DNA of 64,000 nt from Symbiodinium natans (lineage: Eukaryota > Sar > Dinophyceae > Suessiales > Symbiodiniaceae). Under the pieces are notes generated by a model. That model was not told where the DNA came from. It saw nothing but the letters and a program-made list of their open reading frames with translations, and ran no database searches. Shown in pieces: positions 1 to 11,162 of the stretch. The stretch's first letter is position 1, and each line of letters starts with the position of its first letter. The stretch covers positions 197,001 to 261,000 of the forward strand of contig CAJNDS010000757.1 of NCBI GenBank assembly GCA_905221605.1. The letters run 5' to 3'. Both the position numbers and the translations under genes were made by a program.

Positions 1-231
1 TAAAGAGCAACGAATGGGAGTTTACGAAAATGGGCCCCTAGAATAGACTCCCAATTATTTTAGGATTCCCTTGTAATGAGGACCCCAAGAAGGTGCCCCA
101 AAACTTCGGAAAACCCCCAGGGGGCTGAACAGAAGAATCCCGCCGTCTGGCTGTCTCAGGGTAATTAGGCAGCCAATCCCGGCGTGAGCCTTGCTACACT
201 GGGAGCACACTAGGCCCAGCGTAGACAAGGG

Positions 232-372
232 CTTGGAGGTTCATGGTACTTATGAACCAGTCATAACTGTACCTATAACCCACTTATGAGACCCCCTAAG
301 TGCCTTAATATGGTTAGAAGCACAGTTATAAGTACAGTTACAAGTGGTTAATAAGTACCATGAACCTCCAAG
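232..372. mobile_element. Foldback (MITE-like) element, copy 1
   Basis: A perfect 22-bp inverted repeat (232-253 and 351-372) encloses about 97 bp whose inner parts are also partly complementary. The same element recurs at 825-962 in reverse orientation. It has no coding capacity and looks like a non-autonomous foldback transposon. The small open frames across it are artefacts. Confidence 0.8.
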
Positions 373-717
373 GGGGCTGAGCAAATGCTTCATGAGGTTG
401 CGTGTCCCGAGTAGCTGGCCATCCAGGAAGAAGACATTGGCCGCTTCGGGGGCTGCAGCACTTGAAGCTTCAGATTTTTTGACTGGGAGGTCGCGGCTCA
501 ACATGCCGGGCTGCCTTCTGATGAAATCGGCAGGTCCTCTGGCCACCCAGGAGTACCATTTTGGATTGAAGAGTAAGGTTCCAGTACCCACGCCCTTATC
601 CCTATTTTGGGTAAAGGATAGGAAGCCCTAAACCCGAAACCCGAAGCAAACCAGAAGACGGGTACCCTGTGCTGGCCGAAAATACTGGGCGTACCCTCAG
701 GGTTAGCGAGCCCCCAG

Positions 718-747
718 GTGGATGGCCAGAGGGCAGAAACCTGGAGT
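718..747 (+). CDS. Candidate micro-exon (weak)
   Basis: Between CCCTAAA (612-640) and TTTAGGG (750), the sequence CCCCAG|GTG...AGT|GCTTTAG gives an open frame, VDGQRAETWS, with an AG|G acceptor and a GC donor. It is short and has no homology support of its own. It could be an upstream exon of EF-A or chance. Confidence 0.18.
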
Positions 748-824
748 GCTTTAGGGTTTAGGGTTTAGGGTTTAGGGTGCAGGGTTTAGGGCTAGGGAAA
801 AGCCCCAAGGCCCTAGTTGTCTAT

Positions 825-962
825 TTGGAGGTTCATGGTACTTATTAACCAATTATAACTGTACTTACAACTGTACTTGTAACCATATGAAGGCACTTGG
901 GGGGCTTATAAGTGGGTTATAAGTACAGTCATAATTGGTTAATAAGTACCATGAACCTCCAA
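825..962. mobile_element. Foldback (MITE-like) element, copy 2
   Basis: A perfect 32-bp inverted repeat (825-856 and 931-962) begins TTGGAGGTTCATGGTACTTA. Its interior matches copy 1 read on the other strand. It lies between TTTAGGG and CCCTAAA arrays. Confidence 0.85.
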
Positions 963-1138
963 GAAGGGTTTTTGGGGCTTTGGGCCCTAACCCCTAACCC
1001 CTAAACCCTAAACCCTAACCCCTAAACCCTAAACCCTAAACCCTAAACCCTAAACCCTAAACCCTAAACCCTAAACCCTAAACCCCAAACCCCAAACCCT
1101 AAACCCTAAACCCTAAACCCTACCAAAGCAGGACCGCT

Positions 1139-1880
1139 GGGTCTGAGCCTTGGGCTCAGGGATTCGAACTTCGGAAGCGGGCGGGACCCACCTCTGCTTG
1201 GCGGTTATTGGGTACTTAGTACCCCAATTATAAATGGGGTGTAGGGTGTTGAGTTTAGGGTTTAGGGTTTAGGGTTTAGGGTTTCGGGTTTAGGGTTTAG
1301 GGTTTAGCGTTTAGGGTGTACGGTTTAGGGGGTGCCCTAATGGGGTCATAATTGGGTTATGAGTACAGTCATCATTGGGTTACTAAGTACCCTGTGAGGC
1401 ATGAGGATCTGCCAGACGCCCGAAGGCGTGACATCAGTTTTGTTTCTTGCCTTTTCAATCTGGAGTCGCGCGCTTCATGAAACCTCGCAATAAGCAAAGT
1501 TGTCACAAGAAAAAGGCAAAAGGGAATCTCTGCAACATCTTCTAGCGCAACTACTCACCGACGCCGCCCCCGGTGGCGGGGTTTAGCACAGATCCGGTTG
1601 TGCAGCAGCCACCTGGGCCATCCCTGTGGACGCCTCGAGTGGCCCGAGTCTGCATATGCCAAGCTCCTCTGCCAAGCCACCGTTTAGGGTTTAGGGCTTC
1701 GAGAGCTTTTAGGGCTTTTAAGGCTTTTAGGGCTTTTAGGGCTTTTCCCGTGCGAGCTGCGAGTTGTGAACTCTGATCACCCGGTACATGAGGCAAGTCC
1801 GGAAGTGGAAACGTCAATGTTGAAATGGGTCTTGCGCATGAGAGTTTCGCATTGCGACTTGCTGCTGTGCATGCTTGCCT
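1139..1880. repeat. Dispersed repeat family, copy 1 (pair with 3866-4395)
   Basis: Several blocks match 3866-4395 in the same order: a GGTCTGAGCC...TTCGAACTTCGGA block, GAGGCATGAGGATCTGCCAG, a region with CTTCATGAAAC, and ATGTTGAAATGGGTCT followed by GAGAGTTTCGCAT. Different telomere-like insertions interrupt the two copies. No protein is recognised. Confidence 0.7.
1203..1392. mobile_element. Diverged foldback element interrupted by TTTAGGG repeats
   Basis: The ends (GGGTACTTAGTACCCCAATTAT and ATAATTGGGTTATGAGTAC...ACTAAGTACCC) resemble the termini of the elements at 232 and 825. About 90 bp of TTTAGGG repeat sits in the middle, so telomere-like repeats have expanded or inserted inside an older element. 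Confidence 0.55.
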
Positions 1881-2466
1881 ACAGCCCAACCAAAACGAAG
1901 TGTCCTAAACCCTAAACCTAAATCCTAAACCCTATAGGGTGTATAAACCCTGATCTAATGAAGCTTCGGGGCTTCGGCTTCTGCTGTCGGTCTTAAACAT
2001 AAGACCCTAGACTATAATCCCGAAACCCTTAGGAGAGTACGATACCCTAAACCCTAAACCAAACCCCAAACCCTAAACCATAAACCCTCAAAAAGAGACC
2101 GAATGGTTCTGAACCCGCGGGAACCACGCGCAGGGCGTCTTGCGCCAGCATTCGGGCGTTCATGATGCGGGATGAAGGCTTTCGGCTGACAAGCTCCATG
2201 ATAGCCTTACTTCGCCTATAGTTGAGCTTTTAAACTTTCTTGGGTTTCCTTATTTGTAGGAATGTTGAAGTTTAACCTTTTTTTCCCCTTGGTTATTGGA
2301 GAAGCTTGCAGCTGCCCGTGAGCTTTAAACCCTGAACCCCGACATCCCAATGGCCCAAGGGTTTAGGGCTGATGGTTCGTTTTTCGTATTTTTTCTGTTT
2401 TTTTTTTTTTTTTTTCGTCTTTTTTTTTGGTTTCAGGTGAACCCTAAACCCTAAACCCTCAACCCT

Positions 2467-2746
2467 AAAAACCCTAAAAACCCTAAAAACCCTAAAAACC
2501 CTAAAAACCCTAAAAACCCTAAAAAACACTAAAAACCCTAAAAACCCCAAAAACCCCAAAAACCCCAAAAACCCTAAAAACCCTAAAAACCCTAAAAACC
2601 CTAAAAACCCTAAAAACCCTAAAAACCCTAAAAACCCTAAAAACCCCAAAAACCCTAAAAACCCTAAAAACCCTAAAAACCCTAAAAACCATAAAAACCC
2701 TAAAAACCCTAAAAACCCTAAAAACCCTAAAAACCCTAACCCTAAA
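2467..2746. repeat. Homogenised CCCTAAAAA (9-mer) array
   Basis: About 30 units of the 9-base variant CCCTAAAAA, with occasional CCCCAAAAA. The open frame across it (a Leu-Gly-Phe repeat on the minus strand) is a translation of the repeat and not a gene. Confidence 0.95.
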
Positions 2747-3213
2747 CCCTAAACCCTAAACCCAAGACCATGAAAATACGAAAAAAAAACAGAAAAAACA
2801 CGAAAAAAAAACCTGGACCCAGGGTTTAGGGTTTAGGGTTTAGGGTTTAGGGTTTAGGGTTTAGGGTTTAGGGTTTAGAGCATAGGGTTCAGGGTTTAGT
2901 GTTTAGGGTTTAGGGTTTAGGCCTGGGGCTTCTCGGCTTCAGGGATCTTTCTTTATGGCCACCGCGAGAGGAGCACGGCGTTGAAGTTGCATGGCAGGTC
3001 GCAGCTCGCGCTGCCCGACCGCCTGCAGAAATGCAGGTCCTCGTGCTACTCGGGAGTAACGTAGGGTCGGAATAGTTACCACTAGTATTCCCTTCTTGTC
3101 CCTTTTATACATATACTTTAATAGCCCATCCACCCCCCCTCCACCCTAAACCCTAAACCCTAAACCCTAAACCCTAAACCCTAAACCGTGAGGCCCCTAT
3201 ATTAGCGTTGTAG

Positions 3214-3291
3214 GGATGGACAGCGGCCTTACATGGGCTTCTCAGCGGGGCAGTAGGGGGCACTTCGAAGCCCAACTGGAACTACGCATGG
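3214..3291 (+). CDS. Candidate exon, frame uncertain
   Basis: GTTGTAG|GG at 3213 and CATG|GTTTAG-type sequence at 3291 bound a non-repetitive 78-bp block between CCCTAAA (3146-3185) and TTTAGGG (3292). One frame reads through from an ATG (MDSGLTWASQ...EAQLELRM). Another reads DGQRPYMGFSAGQ before a stop. It may belong to EF-A, which starts downstream, but no clear EF-hand residues are visible. Confidence 0.3.
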
Positions 3292-3388
3292 GTTTAGGGT
3301 TTAGGGTTTAGGGTTTAGGGTTTAGGGTTTAGGGTTTAGGGACCTCCACGCGCCTTTAGATGCCCTAAAAACCGTAGACCTCACCTAG

Positions 3389-3500
3389 AGGTTCAGACTT
3401 AGTAACACAATTATAGCTGTACTTAGAACCCAACGGATAACCCCATTTGGGTTCTTAAGGGGCTTATAAGTTGTTTATAAGTACACTTATAGTTGGGTAA
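3389..3500. mobile_element. Degraded foldback element
   Basis: It has the layout of the elements at 232 and 825 (AGAGGTTCAGACTTAGTAAC, then TTATAGCTGTACTTA, then CTTATAAGTTG and a mirror-image half). Its right end is replaced by CCCTAAA repeats at 3501. Confidence 0.5.
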
Positions 3501-3865
3501 CCCTAAACCCTAAACCCTAAACCCTAAACCCTAAACCCTAAACCCTAAACCCTGAACCTCCAAGCACCCTGGAAGGTAGACGCCAGCCCACCTCGTTGGA
3601 TGCTTGCCTGAACCTCTTAGGCCTAAACCCTTGCGCCTCGAGTCGTCAAAGCTTCTCTGGTGCGCGGGCACGTCTCCCTAAACCCTAAACCCTAAACCCT
3701 AAACCCTAAACCCTAAACCCTAAACCCTAAACCCTAAACCCTAAACCCTAAACCCACAAATCAGACACCTGAGGCCCGGAGTGCTTCGGCTTTGGGGTCT
3801 AGGGTTGAGGGTTTGGGGTTTGAGGGCTTGTCTAAGGTTTAGGGTTTAGGGTTTAGGGTTACCTC

Positions 3866-4395
3866 TGGGTCTGAGCCTGCGGCTCAGGGCTTCGAACTTC
3901 GGATGCGGGTCATGCTGGCCGACGTCTGTGGACATGAGGCATGAGGATCTGCCAGAAGCCAGAAGGCGTGACGTCAGTTACGCTTCACGTTTTATCAACC
4001 GGAGTTGCACACTTCATGAAACATAAAGCAATGTTGTCAAAAGTTAAAGGAGAAAGGTAAGTCTGTACTTGCTGCAACTCCAAGTTAGGGTAGCTATTCA
4101 CCATTGTGCAACCCGGCCAGCCTTGTGCCTCGAGTCTGCACATGACGAGCTCCTGCCAAGTCGAGGGTTGAGGATTTAGGGTTGAGGGTAAAGGGCCTTT
4201 ACGGGCTTTCAAGGGCTTTTACGGGCTTTTAAGGGCCTTCTAGGGCCTTTAAGGGCTTTTCACGTGCGAGCGGCGAGTTGCGAATTCTGATCACCCGATG
4301 CATGAGGCAAGTCTGGAAGTGGAACCGTCCATGTTGAAATGGGTCTGCACAGGAGAGTTTCGCATGGCGACTTGCTGCTGCGCATGCGCTCCTAC
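3866..4395. repeat. Dispersed repeat family, copy 2
   Basis: This matches blocks at 1139-1880 in order. The two copies are about 2.7 kb apart in the same orientation, consistent with a segmental duplication or an uncharacterised element. Confidence 0.7.
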
Positions 4396-5304
4396 TATAG
4401 CCACTTTTACCTAAGAAGTATATACTTTTTGTCCTATCATTTAGGGAATTAGCGATGAGGGATGTACACTCCATGTTTTATGGTCTTCGGGCTTGCGCAT
4501 GCGACGACCCTCGAGCTGTCAACAGATTTTTCCCGATGCCTAAGGCGAGATCCGATCGATCACCAAAGGTGTAGGCCCTTGGTCGATTCGTCATTGTCCT
4601 TTGTTGGCTTTGATAGTCCCTAAACCCTAAACCCTAAACCCTAAACCCTAAACCCTAAACCCTCAACCCTCAACCCTCAACCCTAAACCCTAAACCCTAC
4701 CTGCACAGGTGTCTAGTCTGATGTGTGGAAGTGTTTGGAAGACGTGAAAATCATGTCAACCCCTAAGCCCAAACCCTAAACCCTAAGCCCTAAGCCCTAA
4801 AATCATGTCAACCCCGAAGCCTTAAACCCCAAACCCTCAAGGGCCCACCTAGCAACACGCATTGCGACCAGCCACTGCACAGGTTTGCTGATTGCTGACG
4901 AAAACAGTTAGGGTTTAGGGTTTAGGGTTTAGGGTTTAGGGCCTAGGGCTTAGGGTTAGGTTCTGCGGTTGGGGTTAGGTTTTAGTTCGGGTTTAGCCTA
5001 AAGCCCCTGAACCCTAATTAAACCCTCTGAGACTTAAGCCCTAAACCCCGAAAATCCTCTGAGCCTTAAGCCCTAAACCCTAGTTGCAAACCCTAATGGC
5101 TCAACTCAAGCGCGGAGGCCCTTTAGCCCCCCGAATTCTCAAACAGGTTTAGTACTGGGGTGGGTGCCGGGAGGGTGCAGGAAAAGTAGGATTTAAAGGC
5201 ATCACAATGTAGAGGGGCTTGAGGGTTAAAGGTCCAGGGCAATCATTTGGCAGTGCAATGCCTTCACATCATTCTGCCTAAACCCTAAACCCTAAACTTG
5301 TCAG

Positions 5305-5361
5305 GAGTATGGCTGCGAGACCCAGTGGGGACTTGACCAGCGAAGTTTCTTCTCTATGGTG
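5305..5361 (+). CDS. EF-A exon: helix before EF-hand loop 1
   Basis: TTGTCAG|GAG opens the exon and GTG|GTTCTCC closes it, in phase 0. It encodes EYGCETQWGLDQRSFFSMV, which aligns without gaps to DYGCIPTEGLSKEAFFALV, assembled from EF-B exons at 52091 and 53953. The frame stays open past the donor to GTTTAG at 5399. The exon is preceded by CCCTAAA (5277-5297) and followed by TTTAGGG (5410). Confidence 0.75.
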
Positions 5362-6295
5362 GTTCTCCATGGCTTGTGTTGCCTTCGGGCCTACCTGGGC
5401 CAGTTTGGGGTTTAGGGTTGACGGCTTAGGGTTTAGGGCTTAGGGTTAGTTGTAGCTCCTGTTCGTGGGTATCTAGTGCTTGGTGTGAAGCAGCAGAATG
5501 CTTGAAAGAAAGGTGCCCCAAGCAGCGGAACTACAATTCAAGGTCCCGGTTGGGTTTCTAGGTAGCTGTTGCAAGACACCTCCTGTTCGGTACCCAAAAC
5601 CCGCAACCTGAAACCCTGAAGCGTAGAGACTCCTAAGCCTCCCTCATTAAGGAGGACTTGTGGAATTTCATTAGGATCGCGAATGCGCTCTAAGGAGAAA
5701 CCTTCTACTTTCAAAGATCAACTGCCGAAATCGAAGTTTGATTTCCACCACCCCCTGAATCAAAAGATGGTCCGCCCCACATCACAGATTGGATAAGTAT
5801 TCTTGAATCAAGTACAGAATGTTGAGGTCTCTGGGTACGGAGGACTCACTTGTTTTTGGAAAGAGATCGAATCCCCTATGACTTGAAAGGCCTACCCCCT
5901 AAACCCTTCTGATGAGCCCTTTTAAACACCTTGTTATGCCTAGGTTGCACTAGGACTCTGGAGTCGTTAGGAATACCAAACTCGCTTAAGAACCCCAAAA
6001 AACAAAAACAATCGTCTCCATATTACCCTGAATAGGGAAGAATAATTTTATCGCTAACGCGAGGCCGCCTCGGCAAGGGTACCGAGGCGGCAGGAAGGGG
6101 CAGTGCCCTAAACCCTAAACCCTTAGCTTCGGGGTTTAGGAGTTTAGGGTTAACCCTAAACCCTAAACCCTAAACCCTAAACCCTAAACCCTAAACCCTA
6201 AACCCTAAACTTAACCCTAAGCCCGCAACTGACCCTACACACGGCCTTGGACACCAAAGGCTGGTCGGAACCTGGATTCAGCTTGGTGTTTCTCA

Positions 6296-6550
6296 GGTTC
6301 GTACTGTTGCTATAGAATCAAGGGAGTCATAATATGGCCCTTCTATTCCCTTAGAGGATCTTTGACAAGGGTCCCCAAGGGTACAACCTTAGGGAGGTTC
6401 GTACTGCTGCTATAGAATCAAGGGGAGTCATAATTATGGCCCTTCTATTCAGCTTGCTGTTTTTAAGGTTAGTATCTGTTGCTATAGAATCCCTTATATT
6501 CCCTTAGAGGATCTTTGACAAGGGTCCCCAAACCCAAGGGTACAACCTTA
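6296..6550. repeat. Three partial direct copies of an ~85-bp unit
   Basis: The blocks GTACTGTTGCTATAGAATCA, ATATGGCCCTTCTATTC and CTTAGAGGATCTTTGACAAG recur with deletions at 6299, 6400 and 6473. This sits in an EF-A intron and has no coding potential. Confidence 0.75.
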
Positions 6551-6956
6551 GGGGGCCGAGGCAGAGTCCCATGATCGAATTTATATATGCTTGCACCACA
6601 ATGGTATTTGACTTGAAGTTCCTTCACAAGACCCCAAAGTTGGGTGTGCTTTTAACCTTCAACCCTAAACTAAACTTTAAACAAACCCTCATTTGCATGT
6701 CCCCTACAGTACACCCGAAACCCTACACCCTAAATCCTAAACCCTAGACGCGCACCACAATCCAACTTTCCCCTGACACCTCCCGGAATGTGGCAGGCCC
6801 AGCAACCTCCGAAGTCACCCCGAAAGCCCGCCTAAGAGAGCATTTTTTAGGGTTTAAGGTTTTGGGTTTTGGGTAGGATCCCTAAACCCCAAACCCGAAA
6901 CCCCAAACCCCAAACCCTAAACCCTTAAGAGCGTGTTTGATCGGGCTTCTCGCCAG

Positions 6957-7007
6957 GATACGTCCTCCGAGAACGGCTGCTACTGCTCCGATGAGGAGCT
7001 GGCGAGG
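6957..7007 (+). CDS. EF-A exon: EF-hand loop 1
   Basis: CGCCAG|GAT starts in phase 0 directly after the FFSMV helix. It encodes DTSSENGCYCSDEELAR: loop positions 1 (D), 5 (E) and 12 (D) are acidic and a Gly is near the centre. EF-B has the equivalent DDESDRGCYCTE. A GC donor (AGG|GCC) ends the exon. The intron in EF-A lies just before loop residue 1, whereas in EF-B it cuts the loop after residue 6. Confidence 0.78.
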
Positions 7008-7350
7008 GCCCCCGGAGGATGTGGTTCCCTGAGACCCTAGCCGTAAACCTACACCCTAAACCCCAAGCCCTAAACCCTAAACCCTAAACCCTAAACCCTA
7101 AACCCCAAACCCAAAACCCTCAACCCTAGCCCTAAACCCTGGCCCTAAACCCTAAACCCTAATCTCTAAACCCTAGCCCTAAACCCTAAAGCTCAAAATC
7201 TAAGGGAAGGATGATTCGGGTTCAGGGTTTGGAAACTACTGGCCCGTTGCCTTCTTTAAAAGGGTTCTGAAGCATGGGCCCGTTGGGATATATATGGGTA
7301 ATATAAATTCACCATGTCAACCCTAAACCCTAAACCTTAAACCCTAAACC

Positions 7351-7585
7351 CGGGAACCTCATAAGCCTAGACCTCTGCATAACCTGGGTTTAGGAATTTG
7401 GGGTTTCGGGTTTTTGGGTTAGAAACCTTAAAAACCTAGACCCCAACATAACCTGGGTTTGAGGTTCTCGGTTTAGGGTTTAGGGTTAGAAACCTTAAAA
7501 ACCTAGACCCCTGGGTTTAGGGGTTTAGGGTTCGAGTTTGGGGTTGGGAAACTGAACGTCTAGACCCCAAAAGAACCTGGGTTTA
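7351..7585. repeat. Tandem ~75-bp repeat (three imperfect copies)
   Basis: Units containing CCTAGACCCC, AACCTGGGTTT and a TTTAGGG remnant repeat at 7355, 7430 and 7500. Non-coding intron DNA of EF-A. Confidence 0.65.
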
Positions 7586-7823
7586 ACGTTCACTAAGTTT
7601 ACTGAACCCTGAGTCCTGTAGGGTATTCCCTTCTTTGGGGGGGGGGCTACTTAGCCGCAACACGGGAGTTCAGGGTTTAGGGTGTAGGCTTCCTGAACCC
7701 CAACAAACCCTAAACCCTCAACCCTCAACCCTAAACCCTAAACCCTCAACCCTAAACCCTAAACCCTAAACCCTAAACCCTAAGGTTAGATCATCCAGAC
7801 CCCCGCACCCGATCCCGCCCCAG

Positions 7824-7851
7824 GCAGAGATACTGGAGAAGCTGAAATCGA
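7824..7851 (+). CDS. EF-A exon: exiting helix of EF-hand 1
   Basis: GCCCCAG|GCA opens it. It encodes AEILEKLKS, a helical segment continuing DEELAR in phase 0. The 3' end is ambiguous: a GC donor after 7851 gives the phase required by the next exon, but a second GC donor after 7858 would add SSE and shift phase. Confidence 0.45.
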
Positions 7852-8766
7852 GCTCCGAGCTGACTGCACGCTCGCACCCCAGCCATCGGAGCCCTAAATC
7901 CTCAACCCTAAGCTCTCCGCCCTAAACCCTAAGCCCTAAGCCCTAGCCCTAAACCCTAAGCAATTGGGATTTCGGGTTGCCGTGGTTTTGGGAAGTTGGG
8001 AGTTTGCTTTACATGAGTTGGTGGTCTCTTTAAGTAGGGGTTCTGTTTTATAGGGGTATATATTCGGGGGGAGGTATCTAGAGGCTATGTTCAGCTATGA
8101 GGGTAACAGATACAGAGGCCACCGGCGTTTGTAAAGTTTGCGGTGTAGGGCTTAGAGGGTGAGGGATTCCTTAGACCCTAAACCCCAGGCCCTTTTTCCG
8201 GCTTAGGGCTTGGGTTAAGGGGTTAGGGGTTTAGGGCTTAGGGCTTAGGGCTTAGGGCTCAGGGCTTAGGGCTTAGGGTTTGGGGTTAGGGGTGTAGGGG
8301 TGTAGGGGTGTAGGGTTTTTTGGGTGTAGGGTTTGGGGTTTAGGGTTTAAGGTGGGTTTAGGCTTTGCAGGGTTTGGAGTGCAGGGATCATGAGCCCCGG
8401 AAGCCTCAACCCTGAAACCCACTGACTATTCTAAACCCTAAACCCTAAACCCTAAACCCTGAACCCTAAACCCGAAACCCGAAACCCGAAACCCGAACCC
8501 TAAACCCTAAACCTCTTAAGCTGGTCTCCTGCGCACACCTTGGCCGTGCATGCAGAAGCAGGAGCAACCGTAAACCCTTCATACTCTAAGCCCTAAACCC
8601 TAAACCTTAAACCCTAAACCCTAAACCTTAAACCCTAAACCCTAAACCCTAAACCCTAGAGGCTCTAGCCACTAAACCCCAAAGACTTTGAAACGCCAAA
8701 CCCCTAACGCTTCTTTCCCCAACCCTAAACCCGAAACCCTAAACCATAAGCCCGGCAGACAGCCAG

Positions 8767-8807
8767 GAAAACACCTGAAGTGCGATGTTTTCGGGCGCTT
8801 CGACGAG
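8767..8807 (+). CDS. EF-A exon: entering helix and first residues of EF-hand loop 2
   Basis: AGCCAG|GA opens and GACGAG|GACTTTAGG closes it with a GA donor in phase 0. It encodes KHLKCDVFGRFDE. Joined to the exon at 10416, it completes DEDSDGYLNSQE with acidic residues at 1, 3, 5 and 12 and Gly at 6, a textbook loop. This contiguity is the main reason to accept the GA donor. Confidence 0.65.
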
Positions 8808-9219
8808 GACTTTAGGGGTTTGGGGTTTAGGGTGTAGGGTTTAGGCTTCTTCAAGATTCCCGGTGTAGGGTTTCGAGTGCAGCGGGTTGTTTTTTTTGGG
8901 CCCCTATTCCTGTTTGCCACTCTGCTTCATGCGACAGCTGTAGTGCCCTGAACGTCAAAACCCTCAAAGCTCGTGTTCTAGGCCCCTCGTCCCCTAGTTC
9001 CCACCTCCAAACCCTTCCGTTAGTAGTTCTGTGCTGCCGCTGTCACCTGTGGCAGTGCATGGTACTATCGACCCTAAGCCTTAAACGCTAAACCCTAGAC
9101 CCTAAACCTTAAACCCAAAACCAGAGGCCAAGTCGGGCATGACGATCGTTGCATGTGTGGGGGCCGATTGCCTTCAAGGTCACACTTGACATGGGTTTGC
9201 CCTAACACGCAACACTTAC

Positions 9220-9386
9220 GTGTGTCCATCGCTGCGCCGCGCAGCCGGGCCGAAGAGCGACTGTTCACGCGCCATGTCGTGGAATTCCCGCAGCCTCCCC
9301 CTGCAGTCGACCTCGATGATTTCAGAGAAGAGATCCCACAGAGGCTTGACGTGGCGATCGGCCAGGCGGCGCCTGATGCTGCTATC
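9220..9386 (-). CDS. Coding-like segment, probably minus strand, unrecognised
   Basis: On the minus strand, CGACAAG|GATAGC opens and CACAC|GTAAGTG closes a 167-nt open block with G/C-rich third positions (DSSIRRRLADRHVKPLWDLF, then SEIIEVDCRGRLREFHDMAR). The donor is an excellent GT consensus. On the + strand the same DNA is also open (DLDDFREEIPQRL...), so the strand is not certain. It lies in an intron of EF-A and breaks the usual flanking rule, having CCCTAAA on both sides. It could be a transposon fragment or a nested exon. Confidence 0.4.
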
Positions 9387-9599
9387 CTTGTCGCATCGGA
9401 TGCAAGAAAGCCCCTAAACCCTAAACCCTAAACCCCAAACCCTAAACCCTAAACCCTAAACCCCAAAGCCTACACACCCAGCAGCCGCAGCCTGAGGGAT
9501 GCTTTCCGGCTTCGATGGGGCATGGATGCCAGGAAACCTACAGTTTTGTTCTGTTTTGCTGAGGGTTTAGGGTCTAGGGTTTAGGGGTTAGGGGTTAGC

Positions 9600-9705
9600 G
9601 GTTTAGGGTTTAGGGGCTTAGGGGCTTAGGGGCTTAGGGGCTTAGGGGCTTAGGGGCTTAGGGGCTTAGGGGCTTAGGGGCTTAGGGGCTTAGGGGCTTA
9701 GGGGT
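9600..9705. repeat. Homogenised TTAGGGGC array
   Basis: About a dozen perfect copies of the variant TTAGGGGC between ordinary TTTAGGG units, in an EF-A intron. Confidence 0.95.
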
Positions 9706-10415
9706 TTACGGGACGGCGGGCCTCCATAAGGAACGGTTTAGGGTTCAAACGACCATCGTCAGCTCCCTTGGGCCTCTTGATGCTGATGTAAGTTATATGT
9801 TCTGTAGACTCAAGAGTAACCTAGGTATAAAAAGGGCGGCCTTTTGTTTTAAAGGGGGTTATACGGGACCCTAAACCCTAAAAGAAATGGGAATAAGGGC
9901 CTACTCCTGGTCCAACTTCTAGACCCTAAGCCTTTCCTAAATGAATTCTAAGCCGTACGCCTAAGCCCAAACCCCAGAGGCTACCCCCCCCCCCCCCCCC
10001 CCCCTGCGCCCCCCCCTCCCCCCAGACTAAACCCCTACACGACTCGGACTTACATAGATGCCTAAAACCCTAGATGCCTCAAGCCTAAACCCCTGAACCC
10101 TAAACCCCCGAAACCTTAATCCCTAAAACCCTGAACCCAAACCGGGGCCCCGAACAACCCCACAGTCTAAACAGGGGGAGGGTTCAGGGTTTAGGGTTAG
10201 TGTTTTGGTTCAGGGGTTTTAGGATTAAAAGGGTTTAGAGGTTTATAGGAGTTATAGGATTTATAGGCTTTACAGGCTTTGCAGGGTTGAGGGTTTATAG
10301 GGTTTAGGGTTTCTAGGGGTTAGGTAGTGGGGGCTTCTGATGGCGCGTGTTAAGGGTTGAAGGATAGTTTGGGGCTCGGGGTTGTGGCCAAGGGTCCGAC
10401 AGAACAGCCCGGAAG

Positions 10416-10470
10416 GACTCCGACGGATACCTGAACTCACAGGAAGCGCAGGCCTTCGCCGAAGAGACAG
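10416..10470 (+). CDS. EF-A exon: EF-hand loop 2 and exiting helix
   Basis: CGGAAG|GAC starts in phase 0. It encodes DSDGYLNSQEAQAFAEET plus one base. Two donors keep phase 1: GA after 10470 (fits EF-B spacing) or GT after 10485 (GTAGGGTG), which would insert GEASL. The block is flanked downstream by TTTAGGG (10497). Confidence 0.75.
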
Positions 10471-11109
10471 GAGAGGCATCTTTAAGTAGGGTGTAGGGTT
10501 TAGGGTTTAGGGTTTCGGGTTTCGGGTTTGGGGTTTAGGATTTGGGGTGTAGGGCCTATGTAAACTGGGTTTTGGAGTACTTTGGTTCTGGGTTCCTATT
10601 AAAAGCTACTTATACCAACAGGTATCTTTATTTGTCCAGGGTTTACTCCAAAGTAGGGATTTATGATTGCCCATGTTGTGGTTCTTTTAAAGGGGGTATG
10701 GGGGTATATAAGGGGTGCCCCTATTTTCGGAAATCCCCATTTGTACTAAGAAGCTAGTTTGTCCGTGCTCAACTGTGGTACACCTGGCCCAGATCATTCT
10801 ACGGCCTCGGACTAGGCTCAATCGTTTATGGTTTGGGGTGTTCTTTTTGACCGTGTGGTCGCGCATCATGGCAAACCCTAAGCCGTAAACCCTAAACCCC
10901 AAACCCTAGACCTTATACTCGGGTAGGCACTCGTATATCAGGAGTGGAGGCTTTGATTCGGGCCTCGTTTGCGGTCTTGCGTTTGTTGTGATGAGGCATA
11001 GAAATCCAAGAGGTTTTGTTTCCCTAAACACTAAACACTAAACCCTAAACCCAAAAAACCTTAAACCCTAAATCCAAAAGAATTGTCAAGAGGTTTTGTT
11101 TGTACAGAG

Positions 11110-11162
11110 GATTTGATGGCGATGTGGCGATCTGGAGCGAGGAGTTCCGGGACCTTTGCCAG
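11110..11162 (+). CDS. EF-A exon: linker helix after EF-hand 2
   Basis: TGTACAGAG|GA opens it in the phase left by the previous exon. It encodes FDGDVAIWSEEFRDLCQ(E), matching FGCSEDEWDEAFAELCDD in EF-B (shared W, F and LC positions). The donor may be GA after 11162 or GT after 11168. TTTAGGG and TTGAGGG arrays follow at once. Confidence 0.72.

Noticed and set aside
2293-2649. 118-codon minus-strand frame (Gly-Phe-Leu repeats)
   Set aside because: A direct translation of the 9-bp CCCTAAAAA array; the period of three codons keeps it open.
5305-5401. Ubiquinol-cytochrome c chaperone-like reading of the full open block at 5305
   Set aside because: The extension past 5361 has no support, whereas the first 19 residues match EF-B and lead in phase to the EF-hand loop at 6957.
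9491-9532. Candidate exon LRDAFRLRWGMDA
   Set aside because: It falls between 8807 and 10416, which must join directly to make the canonical loop DEDSDGYLNSQE; inserting it would break the EF-hand.
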